This document shows, piece by piece, positions 44,790 to 56,395 of a stretch of DNA of 64,000 nt. Source of the DNA: Arthrinium phaeospermum (taxonomy: Eukaryota > Ascomycota > Sordariomycetes > Amphisphaeriales > Apiosporaceae); NCBI GenBank assembly GCA_006503535.1, contig QYRS01000012.1, forward strand, positions 1,736,001 to 1,800,000, in the 5' to 3' direction. The translations under genes were made by a program, and so were the position numbers. The notes below the pieces were generated by a model. The model saw nothing but the letters and a program-made list of their open reading frames with translations. It was not told the DNA's origin and ran no database searches. Every line of letters starts with the position of its first letter. Positions within the stretch are counted from its first letter, which is position 1.

Positions 44790-46048
44790 GACGTCGGTGG
44801 TTGGATTGAGGTGCCTTGCTGGGATCCCATAGCAAATAATGTTCTTTCAGGATCTAGGCTCTGGTGGGACCCTGCCTGAAAGTACTGCCACCTTCTACCG
44901 CTCCCCCACTACCACCGCCTGTGCCCCTCCGACTCTAGGCCATTAGATTTTCGACTAGATCCCGTCAGCGCAAATGGCGTGGGGCGTGGGCTGAATAGAT
45001 AACCCAAACAGCCAGCCATTACCCAACAGTCGTAAGATTGAGGTAAATAAAACCAATTGACCACAAGGGTATACCTCAGTTTTACTGGGCGCTCATTCAA
45101 TGTATTTTCAAACTTACCTAGTTATTCCATTGAAGTGGTCAATTGACGATCGCATTTCAGTTTTCAGGCTGTGGCACGCTGTACATGCAACACCCATTAC
45201 CAGAGCCGTTGATTGCCCCTGTTACATTGCATACTACAATGATAGCTTCATGTCGTAGAGCCTGGTCCTTGTAGGTACATGTATATTCACTTCCCACCTA
45301 TCCAGGAGAGCTAAATGTGCAGCACGCCTTGTACACGACCACCCGTGGGGGCAGGGACGCTGGATGATACCGGTTCGTCAGGTAGCAGCCGTTCCGAATG
45401 ATGAGTGATCAACCCACCACTCTTCAATATCCACCACTAGCAACCGGCTCCCGGCGACCAAGTCGCTTGCAAACATCCAGTCAGATGGAGGTACCAGTCT
45501 TAGGGGAGCTGGGTGGGATTGAACTACGAAATCAAGAGCCGGGGCCCACAAACCGCCTTCGTCAGCGTTGGGTTGGGTGCGAATGTTCACTAATCATCGG
45601 CCACGATGCCCACGGCTTATGATGGACTGCCGAGGCCTGCCGTCACACTAGGCAATGCATTGCGAAATAACGGTCTGCAAGCACCTCTGCATCCGTCGCC
45701 GGGTCGGCTTTTCAATCCTGATCTGATTTCTAAGCTCCTTGCTGATATATTGGCCCATATCTAGATTGAATGCAGGAATCAGTAATCACATGCCGTCAGT
45801 AGGCAGATATTTATGCGAGCCCCGTCACTTATTGACGGGGCGATTGATCTGTTGCTTGGGCCACGCCATGGAGATATTCTTGAGCACGAATGCGTGTTGA
45901 GAGGCAAACTTAAGCCCGTTTCTAGCAGCTTAGTGCAGACCTTAGCAAACACCATTTTGGTCTCTGAATGATTATTGCCCTTTCATTCAAGCCGATCCCT
46001 TCAGCTCCTCCTGGCACGCCTAAACAAATTCAGACAGAATATCAGAAG
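44790..46048. other. Divergent intergenic with a small inverted-repeat element
   Basis: No gene seen. At 45395-45602 a segment has imperfect inverted ends (GAATGATGAGTGATCAACCC on the left; the complement of GGTGCGAATGTTCACTAATC on the right). Confidence 0.4.
45395..45602. mobile_element. Possible MITE-like element with degenerate terminal inverted repeats
   Basis: About 208 bp. The left end GAATGATGAGTGATCAACCC and the reverse complement of the right end (GATGATTAGTGAACATTCGC) agree over a core TGATNAGTGA. A related left arm GAATGATGAGTGAGCAACC occurs at about 9693, suggesting a dispersed family. No target-site duplication is clear. Confidence 0.3.
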
Positions 46049-47836
46049 ATGGCGGAAGTCGAAGACCCGCCTCGTTCGCATCGAGACACCCCTGACGAGG
46101 AAAAGCAACTCGACGTCAACTTGCCTAATGGAACAGGTATCCTCACTGCCAATGGATCGACGACGGGAGGAAGTCAAACGCCGACGTGGGAGTGGCGAGA
46201 TGACCCAGCCAACCCCTACAATTGGCCGAAGTGGAAGAAAAACGTCCAACTTGCGATGATTGCCATTGTTGCGTTCTCTGGGTGAGTGATCTTCAACACC
46301 CCATCCAAACGCAGGTCAATACTAACACTATGATAGATCTCTAGCAACGTCTATTGTGAGCCCAGCCCATGGCCAGTTCATGGACCAGTTCGGCGTGTCC
46401 AGCACCGTGGCTTTCCTACCCCTATCGCTCTACGTACTTTCTCTCGGAGTTGGCCCCGTCCTGGGCGGGCCTCTCTCCGAAGTAGCCGGCCGCCGCATCG
46501 TCTACCTGATAGCTCCCACACTCGGCGGTATCTTCTCCCTCGCATGTGGCTTCACTCAAAGCTTCGTAGGTCTCTGCATCATGAGATTCCTCGCCGGCTT
46601 TTTCTACGCTCCCAGTCTCGCCGTCGGTTCAGGGGTACTAAATGAGATCTACTACCCTGCGGAGAGAGGCTTGCCATTAGCCCTCTTCATCTTGAGCCCT
46701 TTTCTTGGACCAGGCTTAGGGTGAGTTATTGTCTAATCGTCCATTTTCAAGTGTCATTCCATTGATACACAGCACTGACGCTGCCTTTCTACTTAGGCCT
46801 GTTGTCGGTGTATTCCTAGTGGACCGAAAGGGCTGGCCATGGACCCAATTCACTGTGGTCTTCCTGTCGGTGTTTACTCTGATCTGGGTCCTCCTGACTC
46901 CCGAGACTTACCATCCAGTCCTCATGAGGCGCCGTATGAAGCAGCTCGGACTCGAAGCTCCGAAACAACCACCCTTCTTGTCACTGTGTAGACAATTTCT
47001 CACAATCGGCCTGTTCAGACCGATCCACATGATCTTCACCGAGCCCATCGTGGGTGTCCTCGGCCTCTACATCGCCTGCGAGTTCGGCACCCTCTACCTG
47101 TTTTTCGGGGCCTTCTTCCTCGTCTTTCAAGGAACGTATGGCTGGACCCTTGTCCAGTCCGGCATGGTATTCCTGGCTGTGGCGTTCGGTTGCGTACTGG
47201 GTACCATTCTCGTCTACTTGTGCGACCGGTTTCTGTACCAGTCCAAGGCCCGCCACTTCCCGGCCAACCAGATCCCGCCGGAGCATCGGCTCTATTCGGC
47301 TATGTTCGGTACGCTGCTTCTCCCGACGGCGCTGCTCTGGTTTGGCTGGTCGGCTCGGCCCTCGGTGAACCCGGCAGTGCCCATCGTTGCCATCGCCCTT
47401 TTTGCGTGCGGCAATGTATCTTTGTTCATCAGTACCATGCAATGTAAGTGGCTTTGCCAGATCAGTGTGGCTGTACTTGTAGCCGGGTTCCAATGTGAGC
47501 TTTTGAGTCCCCTTGCTGATGGAAACTGTTAGACACGGGGGATGTATACCATCGAACCAACGTCGCCAGCGCCGCGAGCGCCAATGCTTTGATACGCTAC
47601 ATATTCGGCACAGTATTCCCTTTGTTCGGGCTGCAGAGTAAGTGCCCATCCCCAAAGCGAAGTGAAACAGCTCATAGACTAATGACCTGATGTTAGTGTA
47701 TCGGCGACTCGGTACTGGCTGGGCCACCAGTGTCCTGGCCTTGATTGCCCTGATACTGTTACCTGGGCCCTGGCTGCTGTTCAGGTACGGCAAGAAGGTT
47801 CGAGCAATGAGCAAATATGAGACTGCGAGTTATTAG
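46049..47836 (+). CDS. MFS transporter, DHA1 (drug:H+ antiporter) type
   Basis: Exons are 46049-46281, 46337-46720, 46797-47443, 47533-47637 and 47697-47836, giving 502 residues. An in-frame ATG at 45968 would add 27 residues; MAEVEDPPRS with AGAAGATGG context is preferred. After an acidic cytosolic N-terminus comes DDPANPYNWPKWKKN, the usual lead into helix 1 in fungal DHA1 carriers. About twelve hydrophobic segments follow. Motif A is seen as LGGPLSEVAGRR, motif C-like as LSPFLGPGLGPVVG, and LIWVLLTPETYHPVLMRRR begins the central loop. It probably exports small toxic molecules or polyamines from the cell. All introns are GT-AG and in phase. Confidence 0.9.
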
Positions 47837-48394
47837 CATCTATCCGCGGGAATCTGCCCAAAGGTCTAGCGACGCAACGCAATGTAAATGGACAAAGGGG
47901 CACATAACACACAAGACAGGTCAGCAAAGTCACGCACGCACAAACGACAAACCCAGAAACAAGACAAAGCAAAATACATAGAGGGGAGAAGGAAATAGTA
48001 TTGCACTGCATCGCTAGATGCAGCAGTCAACTGGAATGACTTATACGCAGTTGAACGGATACTTGACGCAATTCGGTCCTTGAAGCTCTCGTGTAAACGC
48101 ATCGAGAATCTGGGTAAACGCTTCAAGAAGCCGAGAAGTCATCGTCGGCGTAAAGATTGTGTCGGCCAAAACAATATCGCTGGGCCCAAGTCGTCAGCCC
48201 CGTTATGTCTCGCCGATTTCCGTTTTAATGGCGACGGATCTGGGGCAAGAGGCATCCATGTCGTAATAATCGTACACATCGTTACTGGGCGTCGCAGTAG
48301 ATCTCTTTTTCGCATCTGTCGTAAGCAGTGAATTAGCAAATGTCCAATTGAGAAACGCCGACAATGGCCGGGATTCCGCCGACAGAACATACCC
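47837..48394. other. Convergent intergenic, no gene recognised
   Basis: Between the MFS gene and the 3' end of the RG-rich protein gene. Short frames on both strands have no support. Confidence 0.5.
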
Positions 48395-49313
48395 TCACAT
48401 GCTGCCGCCATTCCGGCGATGGCCCGGGCAGAAATCCTCGTCGTCCTCGAAGCTGCGACCCTTCTCGTATTGATCACGAGCGGCCGCAATTCGCTCAGCC
48501 TCCTGAATCCGCTGCTGCTGAGCAGCGAACAATCGCTGCAGCTCCGCCTGCTCCTGCTGCTGGCGACGATTCTCGGCGGCGCGCTCGGCGGCACGCGCGG
48601 CCTGAATTTCTTGGCTTCGGCGGCGGCTGGCGATCACGAGCTCGTTCGGAACTGTTTTTTGCGAGAAATAAGTTAGCCACTTTGCGTCCCAATTTCGGTC
48701 GCGCTTCGGTCGCGCAAAAACAGAATTACTTACCCTCGGCGTGACCCGGGCGCGGGCCGGCGAAGCCTCGCGAGATACGGCGATCTGATATATGGTTCGG
48801 AGGATACGCGGCGCCGTCGGAAGAAACGCGGCGACCCGAATTGGCATCGGCGCGCGGCTGGTACGCGGGACCGGACGGGGGCTGGAACAAACCGGGCGGG
48901 GGACGGATGCGGTTGCCCATGCGGTTACCCTGGCGCTCGACGCTGGGCGGCGGGTAGGCTTCGGCACTCGGGTGGCGGACGCGGGTGTTGGTGCCCTCCG
49001 GGACACCAAAGACAACGGCAGCACCACTGCGACCATCATCACCGCTGGGAACACGACTACCGCGGCCGCGGCCTGGGGTTTGGGGAGGCGGGGGGTTCTG
49101 GGTCGGCATAGCTGTCGACGGACCGTGCTGACCAGGAGTCGGCGGCATGTTGGGAACAGCGACGGGGGGCATGGCACCGCGGCCGCGACCCAAACCACTG
49201 GAACCACCACGCGTAGCCTGCTCACGCTCACGCATGTACCGCGGTGCGGTCGGGGCGCCGACGGGGGGTGAGCTCGACGGCTGGTTGGTGTTGTTGGGCG
49301 CGTTTCCAGACAT
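48395..49313 (-). CDS. Disordered Pro/Gly/Arg-rich protein with C-terminal coiled coil, 278 aa
   Basis: Exons on the minus strand are 49313-48734 and 48651-48395. The N-terminal two thirds are low-complexity: SSSPPVGAPTAPRYMREREQ, GLGRGRGAMPP, GRGRGSRVP, PPPGLFQPPSGP and several RG/RGG-like dipeptides. The last 80 residues form a long charged helix (RRRSQEIQAARAAERAAENR, QQQEQAELQRLFAAQQQRIQ), predicted coiled coil. Such a layout is common in RNA-binding or translation-associated scaffold proteins, but I cannot name a family. The intron uses GTAAGT and keeps phase. The 3' end could extend by another intron. Confidence 0.65.
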
Positions 49314-50635
49314 TGCGCGAACGAAATTAAGTACTGGAAAAAGCTGACGAGAAAGGGAAGCGAACGATACAAAAATGGGGCGGCGAACGGGGGCGAATGG
49401 CGGCGACGTCCCTGTCCCTGGGTGGTGGTGGGTGTGGGCGACGGATGAGGGAGAGGGAAAAGTTTCGGCGACCTGAGGAATTGAGGATGTATATATAGGT
49501 TTTCAGAAACCGTGAATGCAGTGTGAACAGTGAATACAGCGGGTTAATGAATGCAGCTGCTGTGAATAGAGCATGCCTTCTGTTTGTTGCTCGCCTGGGT
49601 GACCCGTAGCTCACCTACAGCTCACCTATGGTCCTGCAAAGGGAGCTTAACACGTCCAGTGAATTCAAGCTACTTTCCTAATTCAGACGTGGGGTAGATA
49701 ATGGTCAACTACGGGGTAGTTGTTATCTATCTGGCGTGTCAAGTGCTCTATAGTAGTGAGTAGGAGTGCCCTAAAGCGAACAATCTTCAGGGGGCCAGCC
49801 TCCCTTAATGGGTATGCGGTATTCTGGTCATCACAGCTGCCTGCCCAGAGTCGGAACCCAGAGGGGGTACAATTGCCATAGGAAGGACATTCAGATCCAA
49901 GTGAATAAGCGTCCAAGCGACCTCTTCTTGCCAGGGATACAGTTGCACCCTGCATCGACTTGCTGTGTGATAGGGGTCACCGCTCAGAGGTGCAAGCACA
50001 CTCAGCGGTACCAGCAGTACATAGAACAACTACGATATGAAAAGATTGTGTCAAGTGAAAGCAAAGCGATCTGGTTCTATACATGTGCGAATTTAGTGAT
50101 ACCCAGCTAGCCGGCAGTGAATTTCCAGGCAATGGCTGATCAAGGGTGTTGTTCCCATGCATTACAGTTGCTGCGGGATTGGTCTGTTATTATGTCGAGA
50201 ATTGACGGTAGGGAAATCCTAAATCAAAGCAGATGTAATGAAGTGAGATTGAAAACATCTGCCTTGATGGGGTGTAAGTATAAGATGCAGACCTTGGTCC
50301 AGGAAACAACAGCTGAGATTGGGCATGATGAGGCCATACCACCCTTTGTCTGATACTATGGGAAGCTACATCTTGATACGTGCTACTATGGTGACATGTT
50401 TATTGGCAGGCATTTCGCTTCCTTTATAGGTTGGGCAGCAACGAGAAAGACGCAGATGCAGTCGGTGAAAGAAGTCAGAATTGCTGAGTCAATATCGCTA
50501 CATGAGTAGGCCTATTTAACAGTGACTCCCCAGTAAGTAATCAAAGGCTATCAATGGCATAAAACAAGCTCCGTTCCCCAGGTATCATACAAACAGGCGA
50601 CTCATTCCAGTCAGGCGTGACTATGCGAAGCGCGA
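49314..50635. other. Intergenic, no gene recognised
   Basis: Upstream of the RG-rich gene and downstream of the BRCT gene. No supported coding, RNA or repeat features. Confidence 0.5.
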
Positions 50636-51615
50636 TCATTTCTTGGTCCGCTTTCTGTTGCTGGCAGAAGCAGCCGCTCCCTTCCTCTTCATGACAGGCT
50701 TTTCCTCTTCCGATTCCTCCTTGGGCTCCTCCTTATCGTCGGCAGCCTGTTGGGCGGCCATGCGGTCCCTCTTCTCCTTGGGGACCCCTTCTCCAGGATC
50801 TGGAAGAATTCCTCCTCGCTGATAGTGTCGAGTTCCTTCTCGTTGATCTCCTGCAGCTTCTTGGGGCCGGCCCGGGTGCCGAGGACGATGTAGTTGGTGT
50901 CCTCGAGCTTGGAAACAACTTGGCCGCCGTACTTGATAGCGGTGGCGATGGACGTCTTGCGGTCCATGGCCTCGAAGGTGCCCGTGAACAGCAGCTTGAG
51001 GTCTTTGAGGCAGTCGGGCTTGCCCTCGGGGATCTTCTTGCGATGAGTGGCGGGCACGACGGCAGTCTTCTTCATCTTGGCCCGCCGGACGGGCTTCTTC
51101 TCTTCTTCTTCCTGCTCGTCGTCTTCCTCGGCTTTCGCTACTTCCTCATCGTCCTGCTCCTGCGCAGCTCCCTCTTCGCCTTCAATCTTGGTGGTCTCCT
51201 CCGCGTCCTCGGCTTCAATCTTGGTGTCCGAGTCCTCTTCGTCCTTAACCATCTCCTCTTCACCTTCGGCCTTCATCGCAACTTCATTGCTGCTGGCTTC
51301 AGGGATAGAGTTACCCGGCGCAGCAGCCTTGAAGACCTTGACGCGGGCGCCGATGTGGCCGTTCGAGCCGCCAGCAAGGACGCCGAAGTAGGAACCATCA
51401 GACCCCGAGTGATGATGTGAATTCCAATTCTTCGTACCCTTGGGCAGCTTGAGCTTCTCCGAGTACCGATTCATCATGAGCTTGGCGGACTCATTGGCCG
51501 TGTCGAGATCATGGTAGACCTCGGGCTGCTGGAGGCTCTCGGCCATCTGCTCGTGATCCCAAATGGAGGAGGTGACAACGTAGAGCGGCGCCGAAGCACC
51601 TTCGGCTGAAGACAT
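50636..51615 (-). CDS. BRCT-domain protein, frame broken near C-terminus
   Basis: Minus strand, ATG 51615 (MSSAEGASAPLYVVTSSIWD). The N-terminal domain is conserved-looking (NRYSEKLKLPKGTKNW, GSDGSYFGVLAGGSNGH). A long acidic Glu/Asp/Lys linker follows, then a basic KKPVRRAKMKKT patch. Next is one BRCT domain of the RFC1/NAD-ligase kind: LKDLKLLFTGTFEAMDRKTS, AIKYGGQVVSKLEDTNYIVL, GPKKLQEINEKEL. The frame breaks in a G run (plus-strand CCCC at 50785-50788). One more base gives EKGVPKEKRDRMAAQQAADD and a Lys/Arg tail ending at 50636, total 326 residues. The unshifted frame stops at 50689 with Arg/Pro-rich junk. Likely nuclear, in DNA replication, repair or chromatin binding. Confidence 0.8.
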
Positions 51616-53174
51616 GACTGCTCTCTGACCGTTCAATTGATGTCTGTCGTCATATACTTGCCAAAATAGAAAAGAATAAGCTTGTTTTGCTTGTAAATGA
51701 TTGTCTGGGTGAAATGGATGGTGGACGCAGTATGCAAGCAAGGAGTCAGTGAGCGATTGAGTGTTGTTTGAAATCGCGCGTCGCGTTTTTTCCAGGGGTT
51801 TCCAGGCAGCTGCGGTAGGGGTCTGCACTCTCAAGTCCTGTAGTAAGCCGCCGTTGCTGCACTGCACCGTAATTGCCCAGTCTCAGCTAAGAAAGTTCAG
51901 TTGTCTGTGCTACGCTGCAGGTGAAGGCGCGCCCCACCGGATAAACCAAACAAAAGCTATCTGGCCCAAACAGCAACGGCCGGTGGTTGCTGCGACAAGT
52001 GACTCGCCATTTCACCAGCCAATTGATACGCACTTTCACCCCCTTTTACAAACGCAGCAGGAGCAACGGGTTGATGATAGATGCATGCACCTTCATATCG
52101 CGGCCTCGTTTGGTTGCTTCTCACTGTTGGTGCTGCCTTTCATCAATGGTCGCGTCGCAATGGTACGCCGATGCGAGCCTACCTAGCTTTTCGTCTCGGT
52201 CTGTGTCTTCTCCTTTCAAGCTCATCCATGTGCTCTGGTAAGCACTGCTTTCTGAACCTGAAGTTGTCATGATGGCTAGAATCAAAGCAAGCCTATGAAT
52301 CGAAGCATGAGCAGTTGCCGCAATTGAATTATATGTACTCCCAATGCATGGATGTCATTTAGGGAGATAGCCTTCCCAAGTCGGTGGCCGCGCGCACCTT
52401 CCCGACCTATCAATCCATCACACTCGCCACTTTCTTCCGAGTCGGACTTCATGATCAATGACCAAAAACCCCCAAGTTCTAGTCTGAATGGGGAACAGTA
52501 TTCAATGCTCTTTTGTCGGATCATGCCGTCCCATAGATCTATGTATGTTACCTCGGCCTCAGCACTGACTGTTCAAGGGCGTCACTAGCTCGGCGGGTTT
52601 AACCAGTGGCTGCAAACCCCATGGTATCGTACGTGATCGAGTCCGCAGCTCTTGGATACATAGTTCTTCAAATGCCCCTTACATCAAGCTTGAACACAAC
52701 ATTCAAGGTCGGAAAGCTGCACCCATTATTGGCCAATTGATTCTCATAACTGTTTAAGGGCGTCTACTATGGATTGCAACGGACTCAAGGTCGCCGACTC
52801 TTCATGCTCATGTCGCCGGTTGGATCCGTCTGGTGGGGTTTTCAAGCACGGGGCCCGAACCAGAACTTCTCACGATGGGGCGGTTTTGCGACCAAAAGGC
52901 ACGTGGAATGGTCAGATCGTGCTCCTCCGGAATAATTGTCGTCGTTGGCGCTCAATAGTGACCTGCAGCGATATTCACTTTGCCACGCCGGGGGCCGGGC
53001 TTGTCCCTCCGTCTACCGGAACGGGCTTGGCGTTACATTCGAATCTAGGGTGGGCGGCCCGAATATCGATTTCAGACGGTGCCTGCTTCTGATTCGCGGA
53101 TTTTGTCTGCTTCGAACTCCGTGTAAACCTTACGTTTAGTAGATGATTGTCGGTTCGTGAGTCGGTTGCTGAAT
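51616..53174. other. Divergent intergenic, no gene recognised
   Basis: Between the BRCT gene and the endoglucanase gene. Holds both promoters. No gene or RNA feature that I can support. Confidence 0.45.
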
Positions 53175-53182
53175 GATATAAG
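53175..53182 (+). promoter_or_regulatory. TATA-like box of the GH7 endoglucanase gene
   Basis: GATATAAG lies about 100 bases before ATG 53283, a usual spacing for fungal cellulase genes. No confident binding site for cellulase regulators was identified by eye. Confidence 0.45.
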
Positions 53183-53282
53183 TATCACTTCCGCGTCGGA
53201 GGAGTTCTCCCTACCCAGGTGTCTTCTCCACGCCGCTTGCTATCGTCGCCGTTTCTGTTTTCGCTTACACTCATCCGCTGCA

Positions 53283-54880
53283 ATGGCATCCAAGGCGGTA
53301 TTGGCCTTCGGCCTGGTGGCAGCCCTCATGGGCCACCAAGCCAATGCGCAAAACCCGTAGGTCTTCTTGCCAGTCGCGAGAGAGCGATGCAGTCAAGTCC
53401 ATCCTCTGACTAACTAATTCTTGCAGGGATGACACGGCCGAAGCCTCTCCCAATTTGACCACCTACAAGTGTACTACATCAGGTGGTTGTGTCTCGCAGG
53501 ACACGTCGGTCGTCATCGACTGGAACTACCATTGGTTCCATACCAAGGACTGGCTGTCTTGCACTACCTCCAACGGAGTCGACAAGACCCTCTGCCCAGA
53601 TCAAGCGACATGCGCCAAGAACTGCCAGGTCCAGGGAGACGCGAACTACACCGCGAATGGCGTAGCGACGACTGGCGATAGCATGACCATGAACCAGTTC
53701 GTCTATGGTGCGAACGGGCTTCAGGGCGCTTCTCCTCGGGTGTATCTTCTTGGCGCCGACGGCAACTACGTCTTGACCAAGCTTTTGGGCCAGGAACTGA
53801 CTTTTACGGTCGATCTGTCTACTCTTCCCTGTGGAGAGAACGGTGCATTGTACCTCTCTGAGATGGACCCCAGCGGTGGCAGGAACCCCTACAACACTGG
53901 TGGTGCCAAGTACGGTTCCGGCTACTGTGATGCACAGTGCCCTGTGCAGACCTGGAGAAACGGGACGCTCAACACTTCAGGTGCTGGTTACTGCTGTAAT
54001 GAGATGGATATCCTCGAGGGCAACTCCCGAGCCAACGCCTTCACGCCCCATCCATGCACCAGCTCCGACTGCGACAAGAGTGGCTGCGGTTTCAACCCCT
54101 ACTCACTGGGCAAAAAGGACTACTGGGGCCCGGGCGGGACGGTCGACACCTCCAAGCCTTTTACCGTGATCACCCAGTTCATCACCAACGACGGCACCAC
54201 CAGCGGCTCCCTCAGCAAGATCACGCGCAAGTACATCCAGAACGGCAAGATGGTGGCCAGCGCCATGGCCGGGGGCGACACCATCACCGCCGACGCCTGC
54301 GCCAGCGCGGCCAACTTTGGCGGCCTCGCGGGCATGGGCAGCGCCCTGGGCCGCGGCATGGTCCTGACCTTTGCGATCTGGAACGACGCGAGCGGGTTCA
54401 TGAACTGGCTCGACAGCGGCGCCAACGGGCCCTGCAGCGCGACCGAGGGCGACCCGGCGCTGATCCAGAAGAACCACCCGGACACCCACGTCAAGTTCTC
54501 CAACATCCGCTGGGGCGACATCGGCTCGACCTTCAGCACCGGCGGCGAGGCGCCTCAGCCTGGACCGACGACTACGGCGAAGCCTACGCTTACGACGACT
54601 ACGAAGGCGGCGCCTACGACTACGGCTGCTGGGCCTGTGCAGACGCACTAGTAAGCTTATTACCTCTTCGTGGCAGGCTTCATCACATATGGCCCGACTC
54701 TGGAGCATCTGCTAACGATCGTTACTACTAGCGGCCAATGTGGTGGAACAGGCTACACAGGACCCAAGACTTGTGCCAGCCCATACACTTGCCAGGTCTC
54801 TAACGAATGGTAAGATACCGCCAACTCCTATGTGTTACGCGTAATGCTAATAAACATATAGGTATTCCCAGTGTTTGTAG
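53283..54880 (+). CDS. GH7 endoglucanase (Cel7B-type) with C-terminal CBM1
   Basis: Exons are 53283-53356, 53427-54650, 54732-54809 and 54862-54880, giving 464 residues. A secretion signal ([19 protein letters not shown]) precedes a GH7 catalytic domain. The active-site segment NEMDILEGN holds Glu217 (nucleophile), Asp219 and Glu222 (acid/base). The motifs [42 protein letters not shown] and IRWGDIGST are typical of the endoglucanase (open-cleft) subgroup rather than cellobiohydrolases. A Pro/Thr linker leads to a small exon encoding a CBM1 ([15 protein letters not shown], then [13 protein letters not shown]), whose last codons sit on a 19-nt exon. It hydrolyses internal beta-1,4 bonds of cellulose outside the cell. 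Many cysteines are conserved. Confidence 0.93.
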
Positions 54881-55244
54881 AAGTGGACTTGCTGTCAGTT
54901 GGAATGGAAAGGATGCGGATCTCATAGTAGAAAGCGTATTACCTTGTAACAGATGATTCAGAGACACTTCAGAATCAGATTTCTTTCACGAATAACAGGC
55001 TTATGAGACAACAACACATTAAACCCGTACACATGATGTATTCTGCAAGCAAGAGAACGCTAGCTTCAGTTGTGATTCCAGCAAGAGATATGGTCAATTC
55101 CTATCTTGTGCTACCTAGTACAGTTGGTCATCGTCCCAAGTCCGTCCTCTTAATGAGCAAATTCCGTCAAAGGATTTCCTTTCGAGCATGTTCAGGAAAT
55201 CGAATCGTCGGGACTTGCTGGTCCATAAAGTCTTGCAGTGGGGC
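54881..55244. other. 3' flank of the endoglucanase gene
   Basis: No gene seen. Confidence 0.5.
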
Positions 55245-55350
55245 CGAGGACTTTCTGTTCGCCTCTAAGTTCAGCTCCTTTTTCTGGCCGTTATGATCGA
55301 GGACTTTCTGTTGGCCTCCAAGTTCAGCTCCTTTTTCTGGCCGTTATGAT
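55245..55350. repeat. 53-bp tandem duplication, two copies
   Basis: CGAGGACTTTCTGTTCGCCT at 55245 recurs at 55298 with two substitutions; each unit ends GGCCGTTATGAT. The repeat overlaps the 3' end of the minus-strand gene fragment, so the last coding residues and stop of that frame fall in the second copy. Confidence 0.92.
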
Positions 55351-55711
55351 CTAAGAAGACCTTGCCGTCGTCGGCGACCTCGACGATCCCGTCCTTCATG
55401 ATCTGGGCTCCGACCTTGTTCTGCTGGTCTCGGCGGTGGTTGCCCACAAGGTTCTGGCTCTTTCGCTGTACATCACAGTAAACGTCAGTCGTGAGCGTGC
55501 TATAGGATGGCAGATAGGAAGTCGAGTCACCACTTACCTTGAGCTCGGCCTCAGGGTTCCAAGCCAGTCGGAATAGCCAGTCCTGGTTTGTGATGATATT
55601 TTTGCAGACCAGCTTGGAACTCTTTACTAGGTTAGCCAAAGATTCGATAAAAAGACGCCCCGAACGGGGAGACGTACCTTGAGAACCTCCTCAACAGCCT
55701 CGAATCTCTCC
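55271..55711 (-). pseudogene. Gene fragment lacking a 5' end, function unknown
   Basis: Three linked exon-like pieces on the minus strand: ERFEAVEEVLK (about 55711-55678), SSKLVCKNIITNQDWLFRLA with WNPEAELK, and RKSQNLVGNHRRDQQNKVGA with a Gly/Asp-rich strand region (IVEVADDGKVFLDHNGQKK). The first link uses a GT donor with a weak AAAG acceptor, the second a good GTAAGT/ACAG pair. Upstream, a stop codon directly precedes the first piece and the next gene ends only 19 bases away. The 5' part is therefore missing, or an overlapping intron exists that I cannot see. The 3' end carries a 53-bp duplication. Confidence 0.4.
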
Positions 55712-55729
55712 TAGTCAGTCGGTGACTGA

Positions 55730-56359
55730 CTAGTCGAGAGACTCTTCGCTCTCCGATGAAGATGCGTCCCGCTCGGCGCTGGCCTGACGAGGGCGGGAGC
55801 GCGAGCGCGAGCGCGAGCGGAAGAGAGAGTGACGACGGGGATGGTGGAGAGGGGGACGCCGGATAGGGCGACGGGTCATGAGGAACGAGCCCTCTCCGGT
55901 GGAGGAGGGCAGCGGCAACGAGCTGAAGTCGTTGACCGCCGAGTTGGCGGCCCGGGTGGCGGCGGAGGCGGCGGAGGCAATGGAGGCGGCGGAGGCAGCA
56001 GGGCCAGGGCCGGAGGTGGAGGGGGAGGTGCCGCGGCGGTCCACCGGTCTCTTGCTGGCTACGGCTTTGGGTGCGTAGTGGCCGAGGTGCTCGTACTGCC
56101 GGAGCTGGATCTCGGGAGGTGTGACCTTGCGGTCTTTGTCTCTCTGGAGGGGTGGCGTGGTTGGTTAGTTATGTGATGCTACTTACCTTTCGCCAAGAGA
56201 AAAAAAAAAAAAGAGATCACAGGTTGCAGGGTCTTGGAGTTAACTTACCTGCTCCAGGGCAACGCAAACGATGCAGAAGAGGATGGCGGCAATCTGACCA
56301 GGCGTCAAGCGCAGGTAGATGCCATCAGGGTTGCGGAGGATGTCCTTGTTGGGATCCAT
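55730..56359 (-). CDS. Small single-pass membrane protein, 174 aa
   Basis: Exons on the minus strand are 56359-56249 and 56143-55730. The start MDPNKDILRNPDGIYLRLTP leads into one hydrophobic helix, GQIAAILFCIVCVALEQ. The soluble part begins RDKDRKVTPPEIQLRQYEHL, continues with Ala/Ser/Pro low complexity (SAASIASAASAATRAANSAV) and a Ser-Arg repeat region (FRSRSRSRSRPRQASAERD), and ends in an acidic SSSESEESLD. It may sit in the ER or mitochondrial outer membrane. The leader upstream of the ATG has a CCA/CCT microsatellite (56367-56395). Family not recognised. Confidence 0.65.
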
Positions 56360-56395
56360 GGTGAGTGGTGGAGGTGGTGGTGGTGGTGGTGGGTT

